From Streptomyces sp. NBC_00234 (GTDB lineage Bacteria > Actinomycetota > Actinomycetes > Streptomycetales > Streptomycetaceae): a stretch of DNA of 64,000 bases. A model generated the notes under the pieces. The model saw only the letters and a program-made list of their open reading frames with translations. It did no database searches and had not been told where the DNA came from. The stretch covers positions 3,720,001-3,784,000 of the forward strand of contig NZ_CP108101.1 of NCBI RefSeq assembly GCF_036195325.1, given 5' to 3'. Of this stretch, positions 24,441-33,413 are shown piece after piece (position 1 is the first letter of the stretch; each line of letters starts with the position of its first letter). A program made the translations under genes and the position numbers.

Positions 24441-25946
24441 TCACACGCTGCCCCGTACGGGTTCCAGGAAGCCCTCCTCCACCAGCAGCCGGATCGCCTG
24501 CGGGGTCCGGTCGCGCAGCAGCACCGGGTCCTCGGACATCAGCTGCGCGATGGCATCGAGAATCCGGCCCGCGGGAAGCGATCCGTCGCACACGCCGGCG
24601 AATCCGGCCCCTACGGCGTCGACCTTCGTGGCACGGCGCATCCCGCGGTGCTGGCGCAGCACCACGTGCTCGGGGTCCTCCGCGCCGGGCAGTCCGACCT
24701 GCTCCTGCACGACCTCGGCGGCCAGCGTGAACCGGCCCGCCAGAAGCGCCGCGTCGTCCTGCTGCCTGAGGTAGTCCTGGCGGGCGAAGTGGGCCTCGAT
24801 CGCAGGGCCGAGCGGCTGCTCCACCGGGTGCGGCCACTCCTCGATCACGATCGACGGCTCGGCCGCACCGGTCTTCCTGAGGGTGATCCAGCCGAAGCCG
24901 ACCGCCTTCGTCCCGCGTGCCTCGAACTCGTCGAGCCATGCCTCGTACCGCGCGGCGTACTCGGCGGGGTCCGAACGGTGGTCGCCGCTGTCGCGCAGCC
25001 ACAGCTCCGCGTACTGCGTGACGTCCTGCACCTCCCGCTGCACGATCCAGGCGTCGCAGCCGCGCGGCACCCACGTGCGCAGCCGGTCCTGCCACTCCTC
25101 GCCCTCCACGTGCTGCCAGTTGGCGAGGAACTGGGCGTAACCCCCCTCGTTCAGCCGGTCGCCTGCCTGCTGCACCAGGGTCCGGCACAGGTCGTCGCCG
25201 CCCATGCCGCCGTCGCGGTACGTCAGCCGGGCGCCCGGAGAGATCACGAACGGGGGGTTGGAGACGATCAGGTCGAACGTCTCCCCGGAGACCGGCTCGA
25301 AGAGGGACCCCTCGCGAAGGTCGGCGGGGGCGGCGCCGGACAGGGCGAGGGTGAGCCGGGTGAAGTCCAGGGCCCGCGGGTTGAGGTCCGTGGCCGTGAC
25401 ACGCGTCGCGTGCTGGGCGGCGTGCAGCGCCTGGATACCGGAACCGGTGCCCAGGTCCAGTGCGGATCCCACCGGCTCGCGGACGGTGATTCCGGCGAGC
25501 GTGGTCGACGCCCCGCCGACGCCGAGGACGACGCCCTCCTCGTGCGAACCGATGCCGCCGGCCCCGCCGACGGCGCAGCCGAGATCGGACACGATGAACC
25601 AGTCCTGGCCCTCCGGTCCGCCGTACGGCCGGACGTCGACGGTCGCCCGCACCTCGTCCCCGTCACGGCTCAGCCAGCCGTCCTCGACGCACTCCTCCAC
25701 GGGAAGCGCCGCGCGGGCCCGCTCGTACGGGACGGGGCGCTGGAGAAGGAAGAGCCGCACCAGCGTGTCGAGCGGCGAATCGCCCCGGGTCGCCCGCAGT
25801 GCGGGGACCGTTTCGCTGCGGGCGAGCGCGGCATAGGCGGACGCGCCGAGCCGGTCGAGGAGCCCGTCCGCGGTGAAGGCGGCGGAGAGCAGGGCTTCGC
25901 GGAGCGCGGGGATACGGTCGGATGCGGGAAGGCTGGGCGTACTCAC
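24441..25946 (-). CDS. Class I SAM-dependent methyltransferase (N6-adenine/RsmC-RlmG-like)
   Basis: 501 aa, GTG start at 25946. Residues 1-110 form a helical N-terminal domain of the kind seen ahead of RsmC/RlmG-type enzymes. SAM-binding motif I is ALDLGTGSGIQAL (162-174), acidic motif II TATDLNPRAL, and catalytic motif IV DLIVSNPPFVIS (225-236). NPPF is the signature of enzymes that methylate exocyclic amino groups of rRNA bases, DNA adenine or protein glutamine. The C-terminal 200 residues are additional. The substrate is undetermined; rRNA guanine N2 is a reasonable guess from the fold. Separated by a hairpin from the lipoprotein gene upstream. Confidence 0.88.
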   Translation of the reverse strand: MSTPSLPASDRIPALREALLSAAFTADGLLDRLGASAYAALARSETVPALRATRGDSPLDTLVRLFLLQRPVPYERARAALPVEECVEDGWLSRDGDEVRATVDVRPYGGPEGQDWFIVSDLGCAVGGAGGIGSHEEGVVLGVGGASTTLAGITVREPVGSALDLGTGSGIQALHAAQHATRVTATDLNPRALDFTRLTLALSGAAPADLREGSLFEPVSGETFDLIVSNPPFVISPGARLTYRDGGMGGDDLCRTLVQQAGDRLNEGGYAQFLANWQHVEGEEWQDRLRTWVPRGCDAWIVQREVQDVTQYAELWLRDSGDHRSDPAEYAARYEAWLDEFEARGTKAVGFGWITLRKTGAAEPSIVIEEWPHPVEQPLGPAIEAHFARQDYLRQQDDAALLAGRFTLAAEVVQEQVGLPGAEDPEHVVLRQHRGMRRATKVDAVGAGFAGVCDGSLPAGRILDAIAQLMSEDPVLLRDRTPQAIRLLVEEGFLEPVRGSV

Positions 25947-25979
25947 CCGCCCATTGTGTCCGCTTCCACCGACAACGGC

Positions 25980-26015
25980 AGCGGCCCGGCACCCATAAAG
26001 GGCGGCCGGGCCGCT
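25980..26015 (-). terminator. 11-bp hairpin downstream of the lipoprotein gene
   Basis: AGCGGCCCGGC (25980-25990) pairs perfectly with 26005-26015 across a 14-nt loop. It lies 36 nt beyond the lipoprotein stop codon and 33 nt before the methyltransferase start. Confidence 0.65.
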
Positions 26016-26051
26016 GACCGGCGGTCCACCGAGGCGTTCCGCGTGCCGTGA

Positions 26052-26666
26052 CTACGCCTTCTTGGTCGCCGAGGCGGACGGCGATGCCGTCTTCGAGGCC
26101 CCTGCGGACGGCGAGGCGGAGGCCGTCGGCTTCTGACAGCCCTTCTGCTTGGCCATCGCCTCACCGACCTCACCGGACTGGAGCTTCTTCAGCGCCTGGT
26201 CGCCATTGGTGCTGATCTTGTTCAGCTCGTCGGCGATGTCCTTGAGACCGTCGGCGAACTTCGCCTGGTCCTTCGTGTTGAGGGCGTCGACCTTCGTCTT
26301 CAGCTCGGCGTAGGCGACGGAGGAGGCGTTGAGCTCCTTCACGGCCTCCTTCTGCGTGGTCTCGCCGTCGTCGACGGGCGGCGGGCCCGCGGATTCCACG
26401 GCCGTGCCCAGCGCCTTGTACGCCTGCGAGATCTGCTGGAAGGCGGCCGAGTCGGTCGCCTGGACGTCCGCCGGCTTGCTGTTGTCCGCGGTCTGCTGCT
26501 GGATGGAGGCGTTGGCGTCCGCGATCTTCTGCAGCTGGGGCTGGACCTGGTCGCAGACCTCCTTGGCCCAGTCGTTGACCTTGTCGTCGCTGTCGTCGCT
26601 GCAGCCCGACAGCGTCAGTACGAGTACCGCACCGCCGGACAGTGCGGCTGCAAGCTTCTTGTTCAC
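26052..26666 (-). CDS. Small secreted lipoprotein
   Basis: 204 aa from GTG at 26666 (GGAAGGG 9-15 nt upstream); an upstream in-frame ATG at 26774 precedes non-signal sequence. The signal peptide VNKKLAAALSGGAVLVLTLSGC ends in lipobox TLSGC, with lipidated Cys22. The mature part is helical and rich in Lys, Gln and Ala (QVQPQLQKIADANASIQQQT; ELKTKVDALNTKDQAKFADG), suggesting a coiled-coil or helical-bundle fold. It ends in a Ser/Ala/Pro tail (SASPSAGASKTASPSAS) likely to cross or tether in the cell wall. I do not recognise a named family. It is a single-gene unit between hppA and the methyltransferase. Confidence 0.82.
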   Translation of the reverse strand: MNKKLAAALSGGAVLVLTLSGCSDDSDDKVNDWAKEVCDQVQPQLQKIADANASIQQQTADNSKPADVQATDSAAFQQISQAYKALGTAVESAGPPPVDDGETTQKEAVKELNASSVAYAELKTKVDALNTKDQAKFADGLKDIADELNKISTNGDQALKKLQSGEVGEAMAKQKGCQKPTASASPSAGASKTASPSASATKKA

Positions 26667-26970
26667 CGGATTGGGTCCCTTCCAAGGCTCTCGGCCCCGG
26701 AACTTACACGCCAAGTGGGCGACATTCTGGCGCCGGTCGTCCGATGTACGAGCTTTTGCAGCCATTTGCACCAAGGGAAATGAGGGAGATACAACTCACC
26801 CGAACGCTCGATCACGCGTATGGATACTCACCGGTAAGGGTGAAGTCCGCGAAGCACGACGGGCGGACGCCCCCTCAGAAGGGTTCGCCCACCCGCCGCT
26901 TGACCAGGTGCTGGGGACACGACTTACGGCCTCCGGGCCGCCCCGGGCCCGCCGGCCCGGCCGGTCCGGA
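26667..26970. other. Intergenic region between hppA and the lipoprotein gene
   Basis: 304 nt without a supportable gene. The part next to hppA has a GC-only inverted repeat (CCGGGCCG 26933-26940 with CGGCCCGG 26953-26960) that may end hppA transcription. The part next to the lipoprotein gene is less GC-rich (about 26750-26850) and is the likely promoter region, but I could not pick a convincing -35/-10 pair. Confidence 0.5.
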
Positions 26971-29421
26971 TCACGAAATGGCCGCCGGATCGGGCGACTT
27001 GGCGGAACGGCCGCCGTCGTCCCCGCCGCCACCCTCGTCCCCCGAACCGTCTTCGTCGCCCATGGCGATCCCGCGCCGCTTGGACACGTACACCGCGCCG
27101 ACGATGACGACGATGGCGAACACCGCCACCACCGCCCGCACCCCGGCACTCGCGTCCTCCCCGTAACTGAACTGCACGACCGCCGGGGCGATGAGCAGCG
27201 CCACCAGGTTCATCACCTTGAGGAGCGGGTTGATCGCGGGCCCGGCCGTGTCCTTGAACGGGTCTCCGACCGTGTCGCCGATGACCGTCGCGGCATGGGC
27301 CTCGCTGCCCTTGCCGCCGTGGTGGCCGTCCTCGACGAGCTTCTTGGCGTTGTCCCACGCGCCACCGGAGTTGGCGAGGAAGACGGCCATGAGCGTGCCG
27401 GTCGCGATCGCGCCCGCGAGATACGAGCCGAGCGCCCCGACACCGAGACTGAAACCGACCGCGATCGGCGCCAGCACGGCGAGCAGTCCGGGCGTGGCCA
27501 GCTCGCGCAACGCGTCCTTGGTGCAGATGTCGACGACGCGCCCGTACTCCGGCTTCTCCGTGTAGTCCATGATCCCGGGGTGCTCGCGGAACTGCCGCCG
27601 CACCTCGTAGACCACGGCCCCGGCGGACCGGGACACCGCGTTGATGGCCAGGCCGGAGAAGAGGAAGACGACGGCCGCGCCGAGGATCAGCCCGACCAGG
27701 TTGTTGGGCTGCGAGATGTCCAGGCTCAGCCCCAGCTCACCCGCCTGGGCCCCCACGTCGTCGACCGCCGTGGCGATCGCGTCGCGGTACGAACCGAAGA
27801 GCGCCGCCGCCGCCAGAACGGCGGTGGCGATGGCGATGCCCTTGGTGATGGCCTTGGTGGTGTTGCCGACGGCGTCCAGGTCGGTGAGCACCTGGGCGCC
27901 TGCGCCCGTGACGTCGCCGGACATCTCGGCGATGCCCTGGGCGTTGTCGGACACCGGACCGAAGGTGTCCATGGCGACGATGACCCCGACCGTGGTGAGC
28001 AGACCGGTGCCGGCGAGCGCCACGGCGAAGAGCGCCAGCATCACCGACGTACCGCCCAGCAGGAACGCTCCGTAGACGCCGAGCCCGATCAGCAGCGCGG
28101 TGTAGACGGCGGACTCCAGGCCGATGGAGATACCGGCGAGCACCACGGTCGCCGGACCCGTCAGCGAGGACTTCCCGATGTCCCTGACGGGGCGGCGGTT
28201 GGTCTCCGTGAAGTAGCCGGTGAGCTGCTGGATCAGCGCGGCGAGCACGATGCCGATGGCGACGGCGACGAGGGCGAAGATCCGCGGATCGCCGCCGTGC
28301 GAGGAGATGGCGCTGTCGGTGACGCCGTCCAGTTCGGCGTACGAGGACGGGAGGTAGACGAAGACCGCCACCGCCACCAGGACGAGCGAGATCACCGCGG
28401 AGATGAAGAATCCGCGGTTGATGGCGGTCATCCCGCTGCGGTCGGCGCGCCGCGGGGCGACCGCGAAGATGCCGATCATCGCGGTGACCACGCCGATCGC
28501 CGGCACGATCAGGGGGAAGGCCAGTCCGGAGTCCCCGAACGCGGCCGAGCCGAGGATGAGTGCGGCGACGAGTGTCACGGCGTACGACTCGAACAGGTCG
28601 GCCGCCATGCCCGCGCAGTCCCCGACGTTGTCGCCCACGTTGTCGGCGATGGTGGCGGCGTTGCGCGGATCGTCCTCGGGGATGCCCTGTTCCACCTTGC
28701 CGACGAGGTCGGCGCCCACGTCGGCGGCCTTGGTGAAGATGCCGCCCCCGACCCTCATGAACATGGCGATCAGCGCGGCGCCGAGACCGAACCCTTCCAG
28801 GACCTTGGGCGCGTCGGCCGCGTAGACGAGGACGACACAGGAGGCACCGAGAAGGCCGAGGCCCACCGTGATCATGCCGACCACGCCCCCCGTACGGAAA
28901 GCGATCTTCATCGCCTTGTGCGAAACGGCGGTGAGATCCTTTTCCGGTTCACCTTCTTCCGGAGTCGCCTCACGCGCGGCTGCGGCGACGCGCACATTGC
29001 TGCGTACGGCGAGGCGCATGCCGATGTATCCGGTGGCCGCCGAGAAAAGCGCACCCACCAGGAAGAACAACGACCGTCCTGCGCGCTGGGACCAGTCGTC
29101 GGCCGGCAGCAGAAGAAGCAGGAAGAACACGACGACGGCGAAGACGCCGACGGTACGCAGCTGTCGTCCCAGATACGCATTCGCGCCCTCCTGGACGGCT
29201 GCCGCGATTTCCTTCATGCGTTCGGTGCCCTCGCCGGCCGCCAGGACCTGGCGTACCAGCAGCTGGGCCACGACCAGTGCGGCGATGGCGACGACCGCGA
29301 CAACGATGATGATCAGCCGGTTGCCATCGGTGAGAACCGCGGCTGCGAGTGAGGTGGGACGGTCGGAAGGTGCGGAATACTGCGTCAGTTCTGCCAGTGG
29401 TGTGTTGAAGAACCCCGCCAT
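26971..29421 (-). CDS. hppA: Membrane-bound H+-translocating pyrophosphatase, K+-independent type
   Basis: 816 aa from ATG at 29421, with AAGGAGG 5 nt upstream deciding the start. About 16 membrane helices. The pyrophosphate-binding signature DVGADLVGKVE is intact, followed by DDPRNAATIADNVGDNVGDCAGM with the metal-binding Asp residues. GNTTKAITKG carries Lys where K+-dependent enzymes have Ala, so this is the K+-independent H+ pump subclass. The C-terminal extension with about 30 acidic/Gly residues (MGDEDGSGDEGGGGDDGG) is cytoplasmic or periplasmic and disordered. Reaction: PPi hydrolysis coupled to proton export, raising proton motive force and pulling biosynthesis. It has its own promoter (TACAAT at 29460-29465, minus). 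Confidence 0.96.
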   Translation of the reverse strand: MAGFFNTPLAELTQYSAPSDRPTSLAAAVLTDGNRLIIIVVAVVAIAALVVAQLLVRQVLAAGEGTERMKEIAAAVQEGANAYLGRQLRTVGVFAVVVFFLLLLLPADDWSQRAGRSLFFLVGALFSAATGYIGMRLAVRSNVRVAAAAREATPEEGEPEKDLTAVSHKAMKIAFRTGGVVGMITVGLGLLGASCVVLVYAADAPKVLEGFGLGAALIAMFMRVGGGIFTKAADVGADLVGKVEQGIPEDDPRNAATIADNVGDNVGDCAGMAADLFESYAVTLVAALILGSAAFGDSGLAFPLIVPAIGVVTAMIGIFAVAPRRADRSGMTAINRGFFISAVISLVLVAVAVFVYLPSSYAELDGVTDSAISSHGGDPRIFALVAVAIGIVLAALIQQLTGYFTETNRRPVRDIGKSSLTGPATVVLAGISIGLESAVYTALLIGLGVYGAFLLGGTSVMLALFAVALAGTGLLTTVGVIVAMDTFGPVSDNAQGIAEMSGDVTGAGAQVLTDLDAVGNTTKAITKGIAIATAVLAAAALFGSYRDAIATAVDDVGAQAGELGLSLDISQPNNLVGLILGAAVVFLFSGLAINAVSRSAGAVVYEVRRQFREHPGIMDYTEKPEYGRVVDICTKDALRELATPGLLAVLAPIAVGFSLGVGALGSYLAGAIATGTLMAVFLANSGGAWDNAKKLVEDGHHGGKGSEAHAATVIGDTVGDPFKDTAGPAINPLLKVMNLVALLIAPAVVQFSYGEDASAGVRAVVAVFAIVVIVGAVYVSKRRGIAMGDEDGSGDEGGGGDDGGRSAKSPDPAAIS

Positions 29422-29459
29422 ACGTCCTCCTTGACGCTCAGCGCTCAAGACGTGGACGG

Positions 29460-29465
29460 ATTGTA
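29460..29465 (-). promoter_or_regulatory. Probable -10 element of hppA
   Basis: Minus-strand TACAAT, 39 nt upstream of the hppA ATG, matches the vegetative -10 consensus in five of six positions. The -35 region (TGTTTT at 17-nt spacing) is weak. Expected 5' leader about 30 nt. Confidence 0.45.
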
Positions 29466-29609
29466 GGGAGCAGAACCTGATCAAAACAGTGGGCGGGTAA
29501 TGGAATTGACCTTCGTCCCTCAATCGGCAAATGATCTCACCCCTGATTCGACGCGAATGCAGTAACGGGGCAGAGGCATTGCCCGGAGATCACCGGACGG
29601 ACGGAAATG

Positions 29610-29634
29610 AAAAAAGGCCCTGCTCAGCAGGGCC
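29610..29634 (-). terminator. Canonical T-tract terminator of the bldG/anti-sigma transcript
   Basis: GGCCCTGCT-C-AGCAGGGCC palindrome (29616-29634), which pairs as a 7-bp stem with a 5-nt loop, followed on the minus strand by six T residues (29610-29615). It is one of only two clear U-tract terminators in this window. Confidence 0.8.
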
Positions 29635-29821
29635 CAGAAAATTCGATCACGTACACCCGGACGGGGTAGGCGGGGGTGCGTTCAAGCACATCCGGACGAG
29701 GACAGGTGCCGGCTTCGATCAGACACATCCCGAAGAAGACCGGTGCCGGATTCGGTCACGCGGTCGCGCGGTCCGGAGGCACGCAGCCCTCGGATCCGGT
29801 CCCGTGCCGCAGGGACGGCTC

Positions 29822-30250
29822 TCAGGAAAGCATCGCCGCGGACTTCTTCGGCCAGCTCATCCGGATCACTCCGCCGTCCGCGCCCGACCTGACTTCGACG
29901 TCGTCGACCAGACCGCTGATGACCGCGAGACCCATCTCGTCCTCGCCCTCACCGTCGGGCTCGGAATCCGTCTCGCCGTTTCTCCCGCCGGGCGTGGCGT
30001 CGGGCACCTCGTCGCCGACCTCGATGGAGAAAACCTTCTCCTCCTCGATCAGCACGACCGTCACCGGGGCGGTGATGCCGTAGGTCCGGTGCAGCCCGAC
30101 AGCACGGCTGCACGCCTCACCCACGGCGAGCCGGACCTCGTCGAGCAACGCCTCGTCGACCCCGGCCCTGCGCGCCACGGCGGCTGCCACAAGGCGTGCC
30201 GTCCTGACATGTTCGGGCTGAGCGCTGAAGCGGAGTTCAACGGTGGCCAT
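29822..30250 (-). CDS. Anti-sigma factor, RsbW/SpoIIAB-like, partner of BldG
   Basis: 142 aa from ATG at 30250 (GAGGGGGA upstream). The start of the open frame at 30412 is not family-like. GHKL-type fold: TVELRFSAQPEHVRTARLVAAAVARRAGV (3-31), then LLDEVRLAVGEACSRAVGLH (36-54). In active GHKL kinases the N-box is ExxxN; here Glu45 is kept but the Mg-binding Asn position is Arg49. The D-x-G box is reduced to GDEVPD (79-84) followed by an acidic insert (GETDSEPDGEGEDE) before MGLAVISGLVDDVEV. In S. coelicolor the gene after bldG encodes an anti-sigma factor co-transcribed with it and binding BldG. Whether this protein can phosphorylate BldG is questionable from the motifs. Confidence 0.88.
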   Translation of the reverse strand: MATVELRFSAQPEHVRTARLVAAAVARRAGVDEALLDEVRLAVGEACSRAVGLHRTYGITAPVTVVLIEEEKVFSIEVGDEVPDATPGGRNGETDSEPDGEGEDEMGLAVISGLVDDVEVRSGADGGVIRMSWPKKSAAMLS

Positions 30251-30451
30251 GCCATCCCCCTCGAACGTACGGGCGTGCGTCTCAGGGGCCCGGGCGTGGC
30301 GCCCGGTACCCCTGCTCTCAACCTCCGGAAAAGCCGACAAAGCCGGCAGCCGGCCAGAGGCCGACCACCTGCTCGACGCGGCCTGCCTGCTGCCGCGTGC
30401 CGGGCTGTTCACTGCCTGCCGGCCGGCCAGATGAGGCCGACCCGCCCGACG

Positions 30452-30805
30452 TCAGTCGGTGGCCGCTACAGCCTCGTCGACCGTGGTGTGAATGGGGAAC
30501 ACCTTGGTCAGACCTGTGATCCGGAAGATCTTGAGAATGCGCTCCTGGTTGCAGACCAGGCGCAGCGAGCCCTCATGGGCTCGGACACGCTTCAAGCCAC
30601 CCACGAGCACGCCGAGGCCGGTGGAGTCGAGGAAGTCGACACCTTCCATGTCGACAACCAGGTGGTAGCTGCCGTCATTCACCAACTCGACCAACTGCTC
30701 GCGCAGCTTGGGCGCGGTATACACATCAATCTCGCCACCGACCTCGACGACCGTACGGTCGCCACCAGGGCCGGACACATTGCGAGTCGACAGGGACAGG
30801 TCCAC
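30452..30805 (-). CDS. bldG: Anti-sigma factor antagonist BldG (STAS domain)
   Basis: 117 aa from GTG at 30805 with GGAGG 4-5 nt upstream. A single STAS domain: [20 protein letters not shown] (19-38), then [18 protein letters not shown] (56-73), in which Ser61 of DSTGLG is the conserved phosphorylation site used in SpoIIAA-type partner switching. BldG is required for aerial hyphae and antibiotic production in S. coelicolor, acting through anti-sigma factors that hold sigma-H-type stress sigma factors. The anti-sigma gene lies 201 nt downstream on the same strand. A helicase gene diverges 78 nt upstream, so the two share a short promoter region. Confidence 0.97.
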   Translation of the reverse strand: MDLSLSTRNVSGPGGDRTVVEVGGEIDVYTAPKLREQLVELVNDGSYHLVVDMEGVDFLDSTGLGVLVGGLKRVRAHEGSLRLVCNQERILKIFRITGLTKVFPIHTTVDEAVAATD

Positions 30806-30883
30806 GGATCCTCCAGCACCTTGCTATCGAGCGGTCGCCCCTCGGTCTCCCCGACGGAGCCAGGGGACGGATCGCCAGCCGCG

Positions 30884-33364
30884 ATGGCATTCAATCACTT
30901 ACCAGCAGCCATGCACGACGCCTTGGGACCATTGTCCGCCACGCCAGTGACACACTCGGTGCCGATGGCCAAGAATCACCGCCCCAGTCGACCGCCCGAG
31001 AGCGGGGGCTCCCGCCCCTCTCCCTCCATGGTCCTCGACCGGCTCGCCGCAGGGGCGGGCCGGTCCGCGCGCATCACTCATACGGAGCACTTGCCCCCGC
31101 GAGCGGGAACCCATGCCATCTGGCCGGATCGCATCCGGCCAGAAGTGATCTCGGCGATTCAGCAGGCCGGAATCGACCATCCGTGGGCACATCAGGCCGC
31201 CGCCGCGGAGTACGCCCTGGACGGCGAATCCGTCGTGATCGCCACCGGCACGGCTTCCGGGAAGTCGCTCGCCTACCTCGCGCCGGTCCTCAGCACCCTC
31301 CTCGACGGCTCACAGGCCCCGAACGGCCGCGGAGCGACCGCCCTGTACCTCGCCCCCACCAAGGCCCTCGCCGCCGACCAGAGGCGGTCCGTGAAGGACC
31401 TCTCGGCACCGCTCGGCCACGCGATCAGGCCGGCGGTGTACGACGGGGACACCCCCGTCGAGGAACGCGAATGGGTACGTCAGTACGCCAACTACGTCCT
31501 GACCAACCCCGACATGCTGCACCGCGGAATCCTGCCCTCCCATCCCCGCTGGTCCTCGTTCCTGCGCGCCCTGCGCTTCGTCGTCATCGACGAGTGCCAC
31601 ACCTACCGGGGCGTCTTCGGCTCCCACGTCGCCCAGGTGCTGCGGCGTCTGCGCCGCCTGTGCGCCCGTTACGGCGCCGATCCGGTCTTCCTCCTCGCCT
31701 CGGCCACCGCGGCGGACCCCTCGGTCGCCGCGGGCCGCCTCACCGGCCTTCCCGTGAAGGAGGTCGCCGACGACGCGTCGCCCCGGGGCGAGCTGGTCTT
31801 CGCCCTCTGGGAACCCCCGCTGACCGAGCTCCACGGCGAGAAGGGCGCGCCGGTGCGCCGTACCGCCACGGCCGAGACGGCGGACCTCCTCACCGACCTG
31901 ACCCTCCAGGGCGTCCGCTCGGTGGCTTTCGTACGCTCCCGGCGCGGCGCCGAACTCATCTCCGTGATCGCGAAGGAGCGCCTCGCCGAGGTGGACCGCT
32001 CGCTGCCGAAGCGGGTCGCCGCCTATCGCGGTGGCTACCTTCCCGAGGAGCGCCGCGCCCTGGAACGTGCCCTGCACTCCGGAGAGCTGCTCGGCCTCGC
32101 CGCGACCACCGCCCTGGAGCTGGGCATCGACGTCTCGGGCCTGGACGCCGTCGTCATCGCCGGCTACCCGGGCACCAGGGCCTCCCTGTGGCAGCAGGCG
32201 GGCCGGGCGGGACGCTCGGGGCAGGGTGCGCTCGCCGTCCTGGTCGCCCGGGACGATCCGCTGGACACCTACCTGGTCCACCACCCCGAGGCGCTGTTCC
32301 AGCAGCCCGTGGAGTCGACCGTCCTCGACCCGGACAACCCGTACGTCCTCGCCCCCCATCTGTGCGCGGCAGCCTCCGAGCTCCCGCTCACCGAGTCCGA
32401 CATCGATCTCTTCGGTCCTGCGGTGCCCGGTCTGCTGCCTCAGCTGGAGACAGCGAAACTGCTGCGCAAACGGCCGTCGGGCTGGCACTGGACCCGCCGG
32501 GAGCGGGCGGCCGACCTCACCGACATCCGGGGCGAGGGCGGCCGTCCGGTCCAGATCGTCGAGGAGGGCACCGGCCGCCTGCTCGGCACCGTCGACGAGT
32601 CGGCCGCGCACACCGCCGTCCACGAGGGCGCCGTCCACCTCCACCAGGGCCGCACCTACCTGGTGCGGAAACTGGATCTGGAGGACTCGGTGGCCCTCGT
32701 CGAGGAGGCGAGCCCGCCGTACTCGACCACGGCACGCGACACCACGGCGATCTCCGTCCTGGAGACCGACACCGAGATCCCGTGGGGCGACGGGCGGCTC
32801 TGTTACGGCTCCGTGGAGGTCACCAACCAGGTCGTCTCCTTCCTGCGCCGCAGGGTGATCACCGGGGAGGTCATGGGCGAGACCAAGCTCGACCTGCCGC
32901 CCCGCACCCTGCGCACCCGCGCCGTGTGGTGGACGGTCACCGAGGACCAGCTCGATGCCGCCCGGATCAATCCGGAGATCCTCGGCGGCGCGCTGCACGC
33001 CGCCGAGCACGCGTCGATCGGGATGCTCCCGCTCTTCGCCACCTGCGACCGCTGGGACATCGGCGGGGTCTCCGTGCCCCTCCACCCGGACACGCTGCTG
33101 CCGACGGTCTTCGTCTACGACGGCCACCCGGGCGGCGCCGGATTCGCCGAGCGGGCCTTCCACACCGCGCGGACGTGGCTGACGGCGACCCGTGAGGCGA
33201 TCGCGTCCTGCGAGTGCGAAGCGGGCTGTCCTTCGTGCATCCAGTCCCCCAAGTGCGGCAACGGAAACGAACCGCTCCACAAGCGCGGCGCCGTACGCCT
33301 CCTCACCGAACTCCTGCGCGCCGCACCCCCGGACCCGGACCGGGAAAGCACCCGGAAGGCGTAA
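30884..33364 (+). CDS. DEAD/DEAH-box helicase with DUF1998 zinc-binding C-terminus (MrfA/YprA-like)
   Basis: 826 aa from ATG at 30884 (MAFNHLPAAMHDALG, a start I recall in Streptomyces orthologues); the ATG at 30965 (MAKNHRPSR) is an alternative giving 799 aa. Q-motif-like HPWAHQAAAAEYAL, motif I ATGTASGKS, motif Ia APTKALAADQ, motif II DECH, motif III LLASAT, and motif VI QQAGRAGRSGQG. The C-terminal CECEAGCPSCIQSPKCGNGN provides four cysteines typical of DUF1998 helicases related to B. subtilis MrfA, which acts in mitomycin lesion repair. Likely role: 3'-5' DNA helicase in damage repair (by homology). Divergent from bldG, convergent with the Tad cluster. Confidence 0.93.
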   Translation: MAFNHLPAAMHDALGPLSATPVTHSVPMAKNHRPSRPPESGGSRPSPSMVLDRLAAGAGRSARITHTEHLPPRAGTHAIWPDRIRPEVISAIQQAGIDHPWAHQAAAAEYALDGESVVIATGTASGKSLAYLAPVLSTLLDGSQAPNGRGATALYLAPTKALAADQRRSVKDLSAPLGHAIRPAVYDGDTPVEEREWVRQYANYVLTNPDMLHRGILPSHPRWSSFLRALRFVVIDECHTYRGVFGSHVAQVLRRLRRLCARYGADPVFLLASATAADPSVAAGRLTGLPVKEVADDASPRGELVFALWEPPLTELHGEKGAPVRRTATAETADLLTDLTLQGVRSVAFVRSRRGAELISVIAKERLAEVDRSLPKRVAAYRGGYLPEERRALERALHSGELLGLAATTALELGIDVSGLDAVVIAGYPGTRASLWQQAGRAGRSGQGALAVLVARDDPLDTYLVHHPEALFQQPVESTVLDPDNPYVLAPHLCAAASELPLTESDIDLFGPAVPGLLPQLETAKLLRKRPSGWHWTRRERAADLTDIRGEGGRPVQIVEEGTGRLLGTVDESAAHTAVHEGAVHLHQGRTYLVRKLDLEDSVALVEEASPPYSTTARDTTAISVLETDTEIPWGDGRLCYGSVEVTNQVVSFLRRRVITGEVMGETKLDLPPRTLRTRAVWWTVTEDQLDAARINPEILGGALHAAEHASIGMLPLFATCDRWDIGGVSVPLHPDTLLPTVFVYDGHPGGAGFAERAFHTARTWLTATREAIASCECEAGCPSCIQSPKCGNGNEPLHKRGAVRLLTELLRAAPPDPDRESTRKA

Positions 33365-33413
33365 CGAACGCACGGCCCCGGCAGCGCCCTCCACCTGCCC
33401 GGCGGCCTACGGC

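Larger units (their letters stand above)
29422..29821. other. Intergenic region between anti-sigma gene and hppA
   Basis: 400 nt without a gene. It holds, from right to left on the minus strand, the end of the bldG/anti-sigma transcript with its T-tract terminator (29610-29634) and then the hppA promoter. Between 29640 and 29820 I see only GC-rich sequence with short imperfect direct repeats (GGTGCCGG at about 29707 and 29742). Confidence 0.6.
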
